Origin: Hexactinellida sp. DTS-2022
Taxonomy: Eukaryota > Porifera > Hexactinellida
Length of the DNA stretch: 64,000 nt
Assembly (NCBI GenBank): GCA_028753945.1
Contig: JAPNXP010000010.1
Coordinates: 3,413,042 to 3,477,041, forward strand
Direction of reading: 5' to 3'
Shown here: piece by piece, positions 1-11,039 of the stretch
Layout of the letters: each line of letters starts with the position of its first letter
How positions within the stretch are numbered: the first letter of the stretch is position 1
Translations under genes and position numbers: made by a program
The notes under the pieces: generated by a model
What the model was told of the DNA's origin: nothing
What the model saw: only the letters and a program-made list of their open reading frames with translations
The model's database searches: none

Positions 1-1
1 C

Positions 2-643
2 TTGCCGTCCAAAGAAGTGAAAAATCTCGGCTCTTGGTTTGACAGCACGTTATCAATGTCTACTCATGTCACCAAGATTGCCTCGTCTTGCTTCTACTAT
101 ATCTACAACATCCGACGCATCCGAAAATACCTTTCACACAACGCCTGTGAGACGCTTGTCAATGCACTCGTCACATCACGTCTGGACTACTGCAACTCCT
201 TACTCTATGGCCACCCTTCTACACTCATTTCCCGTCTCCAACGTGTCCAAAATAGCGCAGCCAGACTAATTCACAACACATCCAGATTCACACCATCCTA
301 TCCCCTCCTCTTCGAACTCCACTGGCTGCCTGTAAAGTACCGCAACATCTTCAAAATCCTCATCATTACTTTTAAAGCCATTCACCTTATGGCTCCTGAC
401 TACATCACTGAGCTAATTAAGGTCAAGCAAACGCATCGAACACTAAGATCAAACAACGCTATCCTACTTGAACATCTTCCCATCAGATTATCCAAGACAC
501 ACGGCAGCCGTTCATTTTCCTTTGCCGCCCCCACTGAATGGAATATCCTGCCCTCCAAGATTAGGCAATTTCAATCCCTCGATGTATTCAAAAACCTTCT
601 TGAAACACACCTCTTTAACATTGCATACATACAAACACAATAG
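2..643 (+). CDS. LINE reverse transcriptase, C-terminal part (5' truncated by window edge)
   Basis: The open frame runs from the window edge to a TAA at 641-643, about 213 residues with no break. It resembles the region after the catalytic fingers and palm of L2/CR1-type non-LTR retrotransposon ORF2 proteins. Recognisable blocks are the SRLDYCNSLLYG segment, then RLQRVQNSAARLI, then FELHWLPV followed by K and R, then APDYI, and near the end a block ending in WNILP. These are the usual landmarks of the thumb/C-terminal end in this clade. The catalytic YADD motif would lie upstream, outside the window. The intact frame suggests a fairly young copy. Family assignment between L2, CR1 and relatives is inference; retrotransposon origin is close to certain. 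Confidence 0.85.
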   Translation: MPSKEVKNLGSWFDSTLSMSTHVTKIASSCFYYIYNIRRIRKYLSHNACETLVNALVTSRLDYCNSLLYGHPSTLISRLQRVQNSAARLIHNTSRFTPSYPLLFELHWLPVKYRNIFKILIITFKAIHLMAPDYITELIKVKQTHRTLRSNNAILLEHLPIRLSKTHGSRSFSFAAPTEWNILPSKIRQFQSLDVFKNLLETHLFNIAYIQTQ

Positions 644-757
644 TTTCACAGACATACTCACTGTCTAATCTACATACGCATGTATTACCTATTGTACAGA
701 GCACTTGAACATATTTGTATGGAATCTGCGCTTTAAAATTCATTCATTATTATTATT
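644..757 (+). mobile_element. LINE 3' UTR and ATT-repeat tail
   Basis: A short 3' UTR follows the LINE stop codon. It ends in a GCGCTTTAAAA segment and then a CATTCATTATTATTATTA run. L2/CR1-type LINEs typically end in short (ATT)n-like repeats instead of poly(A), so this is read as the 3' terminus of the element. Confidence 0.65.
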
Positions 758-1103
758 AACACTAGCAAGATTAAACTTCTATTGCGTCTTCAATTTAGCA
801 AACACTATACGCTAGTTATGGTAATACAATTTGAATTTTTCTTAACCACAAAATTCTATTTTGAAAATAAGTGTTACACTACTCATTCTTATTCACAGTA
901 TTCATGGTTCTAAATACATTGTAGGACTTGAAAATTTAGTTTTAGAGGTTTAGAATAAATTGAATCCAAAAAAGGTAATAGGAAATAGATTTTACAATTT
1001 GCAAACTTGAACTAGTTTCCCTGGTTCGCCCACTGTGCAGCTCTCCAATAATTTACTCAGCACATTTGTCCAAAAAATACAAATATATCTATCTTATTTC
1101 AGA
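758..1103. other. AT-rich stretch, no feature seen
   Basis: Short AT-rich sequence between the LINE tail and a degraded coding fragment. No open frame, repeat or structure was recognised. Confidence 0.4.
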
Positions 1104-1375
1104 TGGAGCCGAATCCCCATACAATCTTTTTTAATATGCTTAATTTTATCGATCATCAGAATGATTTCGGAATTGAAGCCGAATGGAATTTTTTGCAAGT
1201 TAAAATGCATGTGATGCTATTGGAGGGCAAGAAAAAGTTTGAGAGCTATAAATAAATGCCGATCATATCCTGACAGGACAGCAACCTTTTGAATGGTTTT
1301 CGATCCATAACACATAAATTATTTTTACATTTCAAAAAGAGGTATTGCATTGAATTTAATGCTCCTGGAAAGTGT
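1104..1375 (+). pseudogene. Degraded fragment of a repeat-encoded EWxFF-type protein
   Basis: Reading the plus strand with frame changes gives DFGIEAEWNF, then ACDAIGGQEK-like codons in a shifted frame, then a block with ILTGQQPFEWF. This order resembles a protein family met in many copies in invertebrate genomes, with EW-FF, HGK and CD-IGG motifs, that I associate with transposons but cannot name. It begins right after a TTATTTCAG that looks like a splice acceptor. The frame is broken at least twice, so it is a relic. The family assignment is from memory of the motif order and is tentative. Confidence 0.4.
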
Positions 1376-2633
1376 TTCAGTAGTGCCTTCAAAGTTCAGG
1401 CATTCGTGGTCATCATTTCTTCATCTCTAGTTCTGATAAGACAATTATAGCAGACAGGATTTTAATCAGAGGGGGACCCTGGGATACCCCCTTAGCTTGA
1501 GTTCCCCTCTCAGAAATTCTCTAGTAAGTTCTTATTTGTGGGAAAATTATGTGCTTATTAACGATAGTGATTCAGTAAACAGATTGGTGCCAGAACCCAC
1601 CAGTTAACTCTATATATTCTTTTACCTTTCATAAAACATCAGTGGAGGCATACCCCCAGACACCCCTGCTACAATGGCGGAACTATTTGGCGTTTTGGTT
1701 ATGGATGTTGCAACCACTTTTCGATTTCAATGACCTTTGATAATGTCCACTAAACTCTATTGTAATATAGAGTTTAGTGGACACTAATTAATATATTAAT
1801 TTGCGTGCAATTGTTCCAGATGTTGTAGTTAACTTATATTAGTGACCACACCCTCAAATATTCTGTGTTATTTACAAATTAAAATATTTTTTAAATTATT
1901 ATTTTACTTGGTGAAAGTAACAGCACTTAATTATCAGCGCTACTACTATCACTCTGCTACTGTTTCTGGCATCAAGGGCCATACCCCAGACCCGACTGGG
2001 TAACTAATTTCGGCCCAAGTCCCCCAGCTGGCGACGGGATTGATTTTATAAAACCACAATCCCTTTCTATCAATTTTTGTATTGGGCCCTGGTCCGTCCT
2101 AGCAGTCTCCCTCCCCCCTAATCAAAAATTATCTTTAAAACCTATAGAAGAATATCTGGTTACGCAAATAAACGAAATTATCCTGATCCGACTCATATCA
2201 AGAATTGTAGATGACAATCTTTTCTGGTGTCGTTTGAGTGTTTATACTCTACAGGCATGAAACTGATTTGGGGATTGAAAATGTCAAGGATTGCTCGTTT
2301 GAAAATGAATATGTTCTAGTTTTATTTTTGCTTGGAATTTCATATCTCGGTTAAAAATGACTGATCAATCTTTTGAATCCGATGACCTCAACTATAGAAA
2401 TAGGTTGGCTATCAATCATTGGCGTAGCAACATAGTTGAGCGATGGAGGAGCGTTAGCGAGAGAGGAAAAATATTGGGTGTCTACGGTCTACCCACAGGG
2501 AAATTTGGTAGTATGTGCCAGAATAAGTTGGTAAATACTAAATAGTAACTTGGTTTGGTCCTATCCAAAACTGATTTGGATGGACATGAAAAACGGTATC
2601 TAAACCGGGAAAATTGGTCAATACTATCTACGT
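1376..2633. other. Non-coding, mixed old repeat sequence
   Basis: No convincing coding sequence. It includes C-rich stretches (about 1475-1510, 1640-1670 and 1975-2110) that look like worn MITE ends, and the perfect hairpin listed separately. The short open frame at 2357-2545 has no recognisable motif. Confidence 0.4.
1745..1782. repeat. Perfect 16-bp-arm hairpin
   Basis: The arm GTCCACTAAACTCTAT is followed by a 6-base loop and its exact reverse complement. This could be the collapsed remnant of a foldback/MITE insertion. No target duplication was resolved. Confidence 0.8.
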
Positions 2634-2962
2634 CAGGGGTTCTTAACCTTTTTAATTTCATTTCCCCCTTTTGGCCTGTTCACTCTACCCGATTTCCCCC
2701 ATCATTTGTATAAGGAAAAAAGTAGCCTCAAACATACAATTTATTAGCTTTCTGCTGGTTGAAAATTTAGCAAACAATAGTGCACAACATCAATATGATT
2801 GGTGATCAGTACTTTTGTTATGACCTATGTAGATAAAATATATGGTTTGTATTATTTTATTTAAGTTTTAATATTATTATTAATTTTGTCGAAATTGATT
2901 TCCCCCTTATATTCCCGAAATTTCCCCCCAGGGGGAAATTTCCCCCCGGTTAAGAACCACTG
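2634..2962. mobile_element. hAT-type MITE, G/C-run family
   Basis: The ends are CAGGGGTTCTTAACC and the complement of CAGTGGTTCTTAACC. The exact 8-bp duplication ATCTACGT lies at 2626-2633 and 2963-2970. The interior carries C-run/G-run blocks (CCCCC...GGGGG) near the right end, as does the element at 43461-43727, which appears related. No coding capacity. Confidence 0.9.
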
Positions 2963-3204
2963 ATCTACGTGCATGCTTGAAATTTAGAATAAAACTGTCA
3001 GAGATAACAAATTTGATTTGGTCATAAATTACAGTTAGTTGCTTTATTAGCAACTCCCTATTAGCTACCAATTTACAGGTCCCGATCCAAAGCATGGGGA
3101 ATTCTATAAAGTCAACTTCCCCTTTTAGCAACTCGCTTTACAGCAACATTCGTTTATTAGCAACCTATTTGCTGGTGCCAAGTGTTGATCGTTTACCCTA
3201 TAAG

Positions 3205-3375
3205 CAGAGGCGGTCGCAGGATCTGGCCATGCCGGGGCAATGGAGGGGTTTTTAGTATAAATCCTAGGCATGCCCCATGGCCCATGCAATTAAACTAACA
3301 ACTTGGCTTGGGCCCGGGGCATAATGTTTTAACCCGGGGCTTTGCCCCGGATGTCCCCCACTGGGACCGCCACTG
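3205..3375. mobile_element. Small hAT-type MITE
   Basis: The ends are CAGAGGCGGTCGCAG and the complement of CAGTGGCGGTCCCAG. The flanks CCTATAAG / CTTATAAG differ at one base, an 8-bp duplication with one later mutation. The GC-rich 171-bp interior is non-coding. Confidence 0.8.
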
Positions 3376-3500
3376 CTTATAAGCACTCAAAGTTACAAAT
3401 AGACAAACAACAATTACAATACTCCCACAAATAATTATAATGATTTAGTGTATAAATTAGCAAGTACACATACGTATTGTGTCGACATATTTATGTTCTT

Positions 3501-3790
3501 GTGTCTTGATAATTATTCCAAGTAGGAATTCCTTTTTAAATAAGTGTATGCTCTCATGATTTCAATACTTTTTATATTATTTATATTCTCTTTTTCAAAA
3601 TGTTTACTGTCCAAAGTGGGATCTCTTATGTACCTTTCCCGGTCCATTGCCCCCTTTTATCATTTTGCAGGAAACTGTGTGCTCTTATGAAAACAGTAGC
3701 TGATCAAGAAATACCGTGAGGTGGATGATAATATGTATTTTCATTATAATTTCCAGTACTTACTATATTAATTAATAGAATAAGAATAAC
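3501..3790 (+). repeat. Dispersed repeat, left part, split by the P-like element
   Basis: This stretch matches 15828-16119 closely, and the match resumes at 6638-6692 after the P-like element. It is non-coding. It serves as the target of the P-like insertion and allows the empty site to be read from the second copy. Confidence 0.8.
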
Positions 3791-4009
3791 CATAGCCTAC
3801 TCTATATATGCCCTGACAGTAGATGTACCAGGGATGCACAAGAAGATGGGAAATATTATTTTTTTAATGTTTTCTATATTGAACTACTAAGTTCTTTATA
3901 AGTCTCTAGGTCGTAAACATAACTCAGCCCTGCTAGCCCGTGATTATTATTAGCTGTAATGACAACGGTGATTGGATTTTCATGATCTGATAGTAATAAT
4001 AAAGGTAAT

Positions 4010-4189
4010 GCGGAAATGGTTCGAATTTTTCAAAATTGGAAATAGTTCGAACAAAAAAGGAAATAGTTCGAATTTCATTTTTGTATTGTTGGACCATGGA
4101 TTCAAGCCGGGATTTTCTCATATCCATGGTGCAGCAACACTAAAAAATTCGAACAATTTCCGGTTTTGGTTTTTCGAACCATTTCCTCC
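4010..4189. mobile_element. Small inverted-repeat insertion inside the P-like element
   Basis: The ends read GGAAATGGTTCGAATTTTT and the complement of GGAAATGGTTCGAAAAA. Two further copies of GAAATAGTTCGAA lie just inside the left end. It is non-coding. No clean target duplication was resolved. Confidence 0.6.
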
Positions 4190-4459
4190 ATACCATAATA
4201 AACACAAACAGTACAATTTCTAATATTAATATACAGTAAATACTACACAATTATTTGCTTTATTCCCTCTCTCCTCTTTCTGTATCTCTCTCTGGCTCTA
4301 GCAGTGACACACGACACACTTAACTACATAATAGAAATAAGAATAACAGAGTAATATAAATAATGGTAAATACAAATAAATAGACACATAATTTAAAGAA
4401 TTTCTTAAATTTACGCTTTCTATACTTTTGAAAGAACCAGCGAGTTATAATTCTTAACT

Positions 4460-6387
4460 TTGTTTACAAGAAATCAATTCGCTGCAGTAAAGACGAGCTT
4501 CGATAAGATGTTCCAACTAAACACACCACAGCTAATACAAGTAGACTTCCAAATTCTTGGATCACGATTATTACTATCTTCCAAATACATCAACGTGAGT
4601 TCAACTAGTATTTTCCTAAAAGGTCCACTTACAAGCTTCGCCAACAGCTCCTTATTGTTTTCCATGGTACTAAAGGTCTTCCATAAAACAAGGATGGAAT
4701 TCAAACTGGCTCAGATGGATATTAAGTCCGCCACGGTCCGTTAGCTGCAGAAGTTTATACTGATCGTCCAGGTCTAAATCTAGTAGAAATTATTTATCAA
4801 CTGTTAGCATATGTAGACAGACTTGACACGGTTTTGTTTGTTTCAGGTACTGATGGACAGTATAGCCTGCGATAAAGGCTAATGATTGAAGCAACTGTGA
4901 ACCACAATCAATTGTTGATAGATCATTAATCTCATCAAGAAATGGCTCCAAATTGAATTCACCATCAGTAGTGCAATACGGACAAGAAAATGATTTAACA
5001 AATGACTGAATAGATTGAAAGGAAGTGTCTTTGTTGGTCATTAAATATGTTTAATATGTTAGAAAATTAAGTCGACGCTCAGTTTCAAGGATCTGAAGAT
5101 AGGAGATGTGATAATTAGAACCCGACATCATACGGTATAGACCGAAATGGTGTTCCAAGGGATCCGTCTGTAGAAAGGAGGACAACACATACTATGTAAA
5201 GCCACAAGATCGAGTCAAATGATTGGTAATTTGTGGTAAGGCAATACAAGCATGTCTAAAACTGGTGTATGTTTGTTTACTCAGTTTGCCAATTTTTTCT
5301 GGTAAGGTTTGCCAAGCATCTAACTAAAAATACACCTGTCAAAAATAGAAATCGTTCGTCATTAAAAGTCAGAGGTCTAGAGAAATTATCGTTCAAACGT
5401 ATTCCTTTAAATGGGTTATTAACGTTGAATAATTTCCAAACAGTAAGAAGGGTATCAACAAACTCCGGAGTATTATTTCTATATTCTGGATAGTTAGCGC
5501 AGATATTGTTAATTCGTTAACGACTTTCAAAACCAGTTTGACATTTTGACACTCATTGCTAGACGGAAAACATGACTCCATAGTCAAATGAGGAGCTAAC
5601 TTGGATAAACTTGTTCTTTCTTAATTATATAAATGACATACATCTTCAAAAGATGCACAACCTAAATTATGGGGATAATCACAATAAGAATTAGAGTTGT
5701 ATTTTAAAGCAAGTTCCTGCAAAACAGATTCAATTTCTCGGATGTCACTAATTGCAGCAATGTAAACAGATATACTCTGTCTATTACAATAGGCTGAGGT
5801 GGATAAATAAGCATTGATTTCAAGGTACAAATCTACTGAGATATTTTTTTCAGCCATTTTAGCGAGAACAAACGTTATGTTACTTTCATTTCGGAACCAC
5901 ACCAACCAACTATAAGGTAAAGAAATCAAGGTTAACTTATCTTTCAAGTCCTGTGGAGAGTTACCACAAACTTCTCTTTCTCTTGACTCTCGGATCTCAA
6001 GCTGAGTTGTAGTGTTTGGTTCATCAATTCTTCCTTTTTTGCATCGTATGAGAAGCGATTCCGTTTGTTAGGTTTGGATGACTAATATGCTGGGCAGCGA
6101 GTTAGTAAAGTTGGTACAGCGCCTTCCTTCAGCTTTGGCTTTGCCCGCGGTACTTCAGTAAAAGTACCATCTCCTTTTGGGACTTGGAAAGTGTAGTCTA
6201 TGTCTTCTTTCTGAAAATGGTTGATACATACATAGACCACCTTCAGGTCACCAATATCCTCGCGACGAAGAGCGCATGTCCAGGCATGATTCAGGCTTGG
6301 TGGATTTTGAGGCATCTTGAACACAGGAACATGGTCATCTGAGTTGTAGTTGCTCTTGCATCCGGGGACAGAACATGAGTTGGGCAT
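4460..6387 (-). pseudogene. THAP / P-element (THAP9-like) transposase, broken
   Basis: The minus strand begins with a THAP zinc-finger domain at 6387-6082: MPNSCSVPGCKSNY, then FKMPQNP, a W, and C-x2-H in VCINHF. This C2CH fold binds the element ends in P transposases. Further 5'-to-3' are fragments at 5947-5621, 5587-5393, 5493-5270 (FVDTLLTVWKLFNV and GIRLNDNF), 5041-4790 (IAGYTVHQYLK with a CxxC) and about 4750-4474 (LTDRGGL). Their order matches P-type transposases, where a GTP-binding/RNase H region is followed by the all-helical C-terminus. Frame changes and stops separate the pieces. Some gaps could be introns, since P elements are spliced, but the number of breaks favours a dead gene. 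Confidence 0.85.
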
Positions 6388-6848
6388 GAATAGAAGCTAA
6401 TATGAATAAAATACCAATGCGAAATTAAAAGGATGAGATTTACGTCAATAGAAAAGTTTGGAATAAAATCTGATTAATAATTGTATATATTTCAAGAATA
6501 TTTCTAATTAATGTGGTTGATTATGATTATTATTTTTGAAATTAAATATTGTGGTTGGATAAATATTACCATCTTCTCCTTCATCCTTGGTCCACATTTT
6601 CTAGGTTACTGTCAGGCCATATATAGAGTAGGCTATGGAATAACTAACAACTACGTTAAATTATGTTTACTCTGTTTTATAGAAAATACCCCTTCGCCTA
6701 TTTGTAACTATTTTTTGCAACAATACCAGAGTTGCTATTAAATGCCACTGTATTAACATTTTACATTGAATCAGTGATGTGATCATGAATGTGTGGTTTC
6801 AACAAATCAATAATATAAATAGATTATGAACATTCTAAAGGGGTATCA

Positions 6849-7040
6849 GTGTTTCATACAGGATTTGCATACAAGGGAGAAAATCTGGGTTATGTAAATT
6901 ATCAAGGGGGGCACTCTGGGATATGTATGCTCTTTAGTGGGGGCATAAATTTAACTTCGTAGTGTAAGTGGTTTTTCTTGGGGGCACTTGAAGGAGCAGA
7001 GGGGAAAATGCTCCCCCTACAAGCCCCTGTATGAAACCAT
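6849..7040. mobile_element. hAT-type MITE
   Basis: The ends are GTGTTTCATACAGG and the complement of ATGGTTTCATACAGG. The exact 8-bp duplication GGGTATCA lies at 6841-6848 and 7041-7048. The 192-bp interior is rich in G runs. Confidence 0.8.
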
Positions 7041-7048
7041 GGGTATCA

Positions 7049-7514
7049 TAAATACTACCGAGTATTCCAAATATTATAGAAATTTAATAATATCCTCGTT
7101 CGTCTCCAGACACTAACAAATACCTTAATAATGCGAAGGTTCAGCCCTCGATCCAGTCTTACTTCATCTGCAAAGGAAAAGTATCAAATCCAGTAATTAT
7201 CAATCTAATTGTAATTATGAGTTGTCCCATGATATCGCTTGTTAAACTGATGAGCCGACGCAACCGTTTCCCAGTTACACCACGACTTATGCAAGATGTC
7301 CAAATAGAAGATATCGTTGCTGTTCCTCTACCTTTATTTATCTCATCCGAAGGTGCGAAGACCCACAACGACAGCGTCTTTCACACAGAGTGGCAGCAAC
7401 AGTCACATGGCTTCAGCCATAGCATTCTATACACTAAGTCAATGGTGGTCACTAAAAAATTTGGACCAGGGAAGCAGGGATTGGTTAAGTATTTCAAACG
7501 GGCTGCATGCACTT
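7049..7514. other. Unassigned sequence left of the MULE
   Basis: Open frames exist on both strands (plus 7217 onwards, minus 7368-7159) but neither shows a motif I recognise. Together with 9829-9959 it flanks the MULE and may be the interrupted target. Confidence 0.35.
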
Positions 7515-9828
7515 GTCAGAATTTTGAAGTTGTCATATGTCAGAATAGTGGGAGTTGTCATAAGTCAGAATGGATATTTGTAAAATTTTCGCAAGTCAGA
7601 ATGGATATTTGTAAAATTGTCAAGTCAGAATGGATATTTGTAAAATTGTCACATGTCAGAATCCTTTTCATTACTGTTATTAATTATCAGTGTTTAATTT
7701 CTAATTGTTTGATCATTTTTTAACTTAATTATCAAAGTAGATATGAAAACTATGTGTGAATACAATATACGTGGAATCAATTTGTGAATATTTGTAATTG
7801 TGACTCTACATTGCTTCGGCATATAGGACACTGTTGTCCTAAAGCCACAATTCTCTAGCTGCAACTGCCACAAGAGCTAGCATGCCTACAAGGCATAAAC
7901 ATCCATGTATCTGTTCTTCGGGAAAAACACACATCACACATATGTTCTATGTTTGTGTTCTGTACACTTACATCTTCTGATAGGTCTGATTCGCTAGATG
8001 GATTTACATCTTGCGTTTTAATGTCCCCAACAGTATGACTCATTGCTTGAAGAAATTCCCATGAAGTAATTTCTCCCTCCCTAAGTTTCTGTTTCAAGCA
8101 AATCCTGTGTTCTCCAATCTTTAAATCTGTTTTATTTCTCGGCCTGCTAATTTCCCTACCTTGATATAAACGTCTGATATCATTATCCGTGTCTTTCATT
8201 ATTTCATTAAGGTGTGTCATGAATGTCCATATTCGAGGATGGTTACATCTAATTCTCGATTTTAGCTTCGAATGGTAGCTTTCAGCACCGTTATTTGTTG
8301 AAATAATGATTTGATGAACCGAGAGCTCTTCATGGGATATTTGATTAAGCCATCGTTTCCTGAAATACTTCTTGAGTTTTTCCAACTTAAACAAATTATC
8401 AACAGGCAAAGTAGGCGTTTCGATTAGGCTGAAGGTGGGAATTATAAGAGCCGCTGGCAAAAAAGGAATTGCCTTTATTTGTCGTATATATTTAGCAACC
8501 TGAATATTATCCCTAAAACTCTGCGTCAGTCCAAATTTCTGGGTTTTCGCCCAAATACATTGGGTAAAGTGAAACCAGCACCCATAAATTTTGATTTGAG
8601 GATATATTTCTTTAAAGGCGTTCCTTGGTGCTGGTTCCCAGCCCGACATCGAAGCCATGGGTTTAAATTGTGGAATATTGGCCACTAGATTCTCCAAAAT
8701 ACCCACATATAAATCTTGGCTTTTGGATGTCATAAAGCAATGGATTGCAGGCATAGTATGCCTTCCGAACAGACACAAATATTGTCCACAATTGAACAAA
8801 CTGATTAGGAACTGTCTGAAAGGTACCATCAAATTTAATATTCGTCGTTTCATTGAAGAGAGTTCTTATTTCATCTGAAAAGAAAACTACTGCCATTTGA
8901 CCTCCTTTAGTTACCGAAAATTTGAAATTATCTGCAAAAGTTGATGTCACTAACATATCACAGAATTATGTAGCTGTGAGAGGAATTTTAGGTTGAAGTG
9001 TCCTTCTTGCGCGATACATTGACGACTCTCATTCCACGAACGAGATGTCAGCTGCACAGGGATCGTTTCTTGTTGTGTCGTCAAATACTTTTCTTAGGTT
9101 TGTTTGGGATTGTTTAGCGATTGTTTTACAATTTGTCTTGAGCCGGAAAACATCAGTTTTATAGTCTTCAACACAATGATTGTGTTGTTTCATTGGAGTA
9201 ATTAAACTTCTTAAACGGTTCAATTTACTGGTTCCCTTACAACCTGTTCTAAATATCGCGGATTTAAGGTATATATAATCCTCCGTCATTTTTGAATGAA
9301 CATAATTGTGTCCGTCTGCTGTTGTAATGACTTTTCCCAAGGATCGTTTATATTCTTGTGAAGTAAATTCCATTATCGTTTATTGTAATGATGGATATAT
9401 GATTCGCTATTTATACTCGATATCATAATTGTTCATATTATAGCAATATGATATGTTGAAGAAGTGATTGTTGACACCAGAAAAAACAAACATGTTACAA
9501 AATTACATTGTTGACTGATTAGTTTACAAACAACTAACGCAATCTGTATTGTGGTAACTCTGACAATTAATAACAGTTACGAAAAGGATTCTACCAATTA
9601 ATAACAGTTACGAAAAGGATTCTGACATGTGACAATTTAACAAATATCCATTCTGACATGTGACAATTTTACAAATTCTCATTCTGACTTGTGACAATTT
9701 TACAAATATCCATTCTGACAAGTGACAATTTTACAAATATCCATTCTGACAAGTGACAATTTTACAACTATCCATTCTGACATGTGACAATTTTACAAAT
9801 ATCCATTCTGACTTGTGACAATTCTAGT
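7515..9828 (-). mobile_element. MULE (Phantom-like) with tandem-repeat inverted ends
   Basis: Both ends are built from a unit of about 30-35 bp containing GTCAGAATGGATATTTGTAA. It is repeated about four to five times at 7515-7660 and, inverted, about six times at 9610-9828. Inside these lie matching single-copy arms (ATTAATAACAGTTA-like). The centre encodes a broken FLYWCH-MULE transposase on the minus strand. Tandem repeats inside long inverted ends are known for several MULE groups. The outer boundaries are approximate because no clean 8-10 bp duplication was found. Confidence 0.75.
7782..9373 (-). pseudogene. FLYWCH-MULE transposase with C-terminal RING finger, broken
   Basis: The minus strand starts with a FLYWCH-like zinc-binding block at 9373-9029 (CKGTSKLN then HNHC). 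The MULE catalytic domain follows: FDGTFQTVP near 8850 carries the first Asp, and GCWFHFTQ near 8570 is the usual C-x2-H block. The Asp-Glu block before it reads SGWEPAPRNAF, so the second catalytic Asp appears lost. A frameshift separates 8956-8663 from 8853-7855. The C-terminus is a RING finger (CDVC, then CRH, SCGSC, CPIC) with an in-frame TAG at 7855-7857 between SCGSC and CPIC. The frame then runs on to about 7782. RING-tailed MULE transposases are known to me only loosely, so the tail's function is unassigned. Confidence 0.8.
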
Positions 9829-9959
9829 CTAATACTGGCTATCAGACCACTTTCAAAATCACAAGTGACTAACTCTGGTGATAAAACTACATTTAAATCA
9901 CTTGCTTTGTCTTTGAGAGATCGAAATAACTCAGAATATATGACTCGTGTTTTAGCAGA
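9829..9959 (-). pseudogene. Fragment of a second MULE-type transposase
   Basis: Reading the minus strand directly into the MULE end gives TRVIYSELFRSLKD, then SPELVTCDFESGL and SIRLE. A DFE followed by small residues before an Arg-Leu-Glu is the catalytic-Glu neighbourhood of many MULE transposases. It breaks exactly at the boundary of the MULE at 7515-9828, so the younger element probably inserted into an older relative. The partner half was not recognised in 7049-7514. Confidence 0.5.
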
Positions 9960-9967
9960 GAGTAGAC

Positions 9968-10083
9968 CAGTGGTTCTCAACCTTTAATGCTCCGTGGCCC
10001 CCCTACCGAGACCTTCAGTACCCGTGGCCCCCTACCCTTCAATAAAAAGCCTCGTGGCCACGGGGCCCGGTTGAGAAACGCTG
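9968..10083. mobile_element. Small hAT-type MITE
   Basis: The ends are CAGTGGTTCTCAACC and the complement of CAGCGTTTCTCAACC. The exact duplication GAGTAGAC lies at 9960-9967 and 10084-10091. The interior is a 116-bp GC-rich hairpin with GTGGCC repeats. Confidence 0.9.
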
Positions 10084-10091
10084 GAGTAGAC

Positions 10092-11039
10092 AGTATATGA
10101 GTGGAACCAGTTTGTCACCTTCAAAGGCATGAATGCTATAAAGTTGAAGGTATAAGTGAGGTGCACTTTTGAAAGTACCATCTACACATCAATGTACTTT
10201 AATATAAAGTTTTATAATGTTTTCTTGTTTGCCAAAGATAAGTATTTCGTTACCTTGAGAAGAATATATGAGAAAATTTGCGCCAGAAATGTTTGCTGTA
10301 GGTTTGCGGGTCAATTGAGCGTTTCCCTAGAGGTTGGGAGCGTAGGGAAATTCTTCAATCTCTGTCGATCTAAAGCTGAACGATTTGACAAAACAAAGGG
10401 AATCGTGATGCTATTGTAGGACTGACCGAGAGCATTGCAGTAGCGTCACTGTATAGCGTCGGTATTGGTGTTAATTGAGTCCTCGCATGTATTTAACATC
10501 CGTTATGACTATTTCAACGCGTCTAGCATCCGGATCAGGAATGCAATGCTCACGGTGGGGTGTCCGCGTTTGAACATCGCTATTTTCCTCCTCCTTTTGC
10601 TAAGGATACACCCATTGCATTCTCGTGTGCGACACCTCCATCGTTTTTTGTTTTTGCTGCCACTAATTTGTTAAATCTATAAGAATGACCCTCAAAATTT
10701 AGCGCAAGGCACATTTTGTCGTTTCGTACCTTGATGCCATTTGAATTTGATAATATACTTTGATAATGTATTTAGCAATATTCGTATTTATATCAAAATA
10801 TTTAGGATAATTGTGCGTGTATTTACGTTGATCACTTTCAATGAAATCATTGATCATGAAATTGATTTTGTTGATTCACATTGACGTTTCACAATTTCGC
10901 TCAATACGGTTTCGCTCAATAAGATTTCACTCAATACGTTTTTGCCATATACGGTTTCGCTCAATCAAGTTTCGCTCATCTGGGGACGAATCCATGCTAA
11001 CGACTTATTGCTGTTTTTGCACCCGATCAATGGATTCAC
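10092..11039. other. Probable hAT relic, unrecognised, with TTTCGCTCAAT repeats
   Basis: This stretch precedes a readable hAT C-terminus and may be its decayed body, but no motif can be read. About 10890-10980 holds five imperfect copies of an ACGGTTTCGCTCAAT unit. Confidence 0.4.

Larger units (their letters stand above)
3791..6637 (-). mobile_element. P-element-like transposon with 31-bp inverted ends
   Basis: The ends start CATAGCCTACTCTATATATG on both sides. Over 31 bases the two termini differ at one position (CCC versus GCC). The element is flanked by GAATAAC at 3784-3790 and 6638-6644. The uninterrupted target can be read in the related repeat at 16113-16119, which has a single GAATAAC. 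Length is 2847 bp. Thirty-one-base inverted ends starting with CA match the Drosophila P element. P elements usually make 8-bp duplications and only 7 are clear here. The interior encodes a broken THAP/P-type transposase on the minus strand. A smaller inverted-repeat insertion lies at about 4010-4189. Confidence 0.9.

Noticed and set aside
4020..4080. GGTTCGAA boxes suggesting a tRNA or SINE promoter
   Set aside because: They are the inverted ends of a small MITE; no matching A box or cloverleaf is present.
7217..7723. 168-codon plus-strand frame
   Set aside because: Its second half is the tandem repeat of the MULE end read as protein, and the first half has no recognisable motif.
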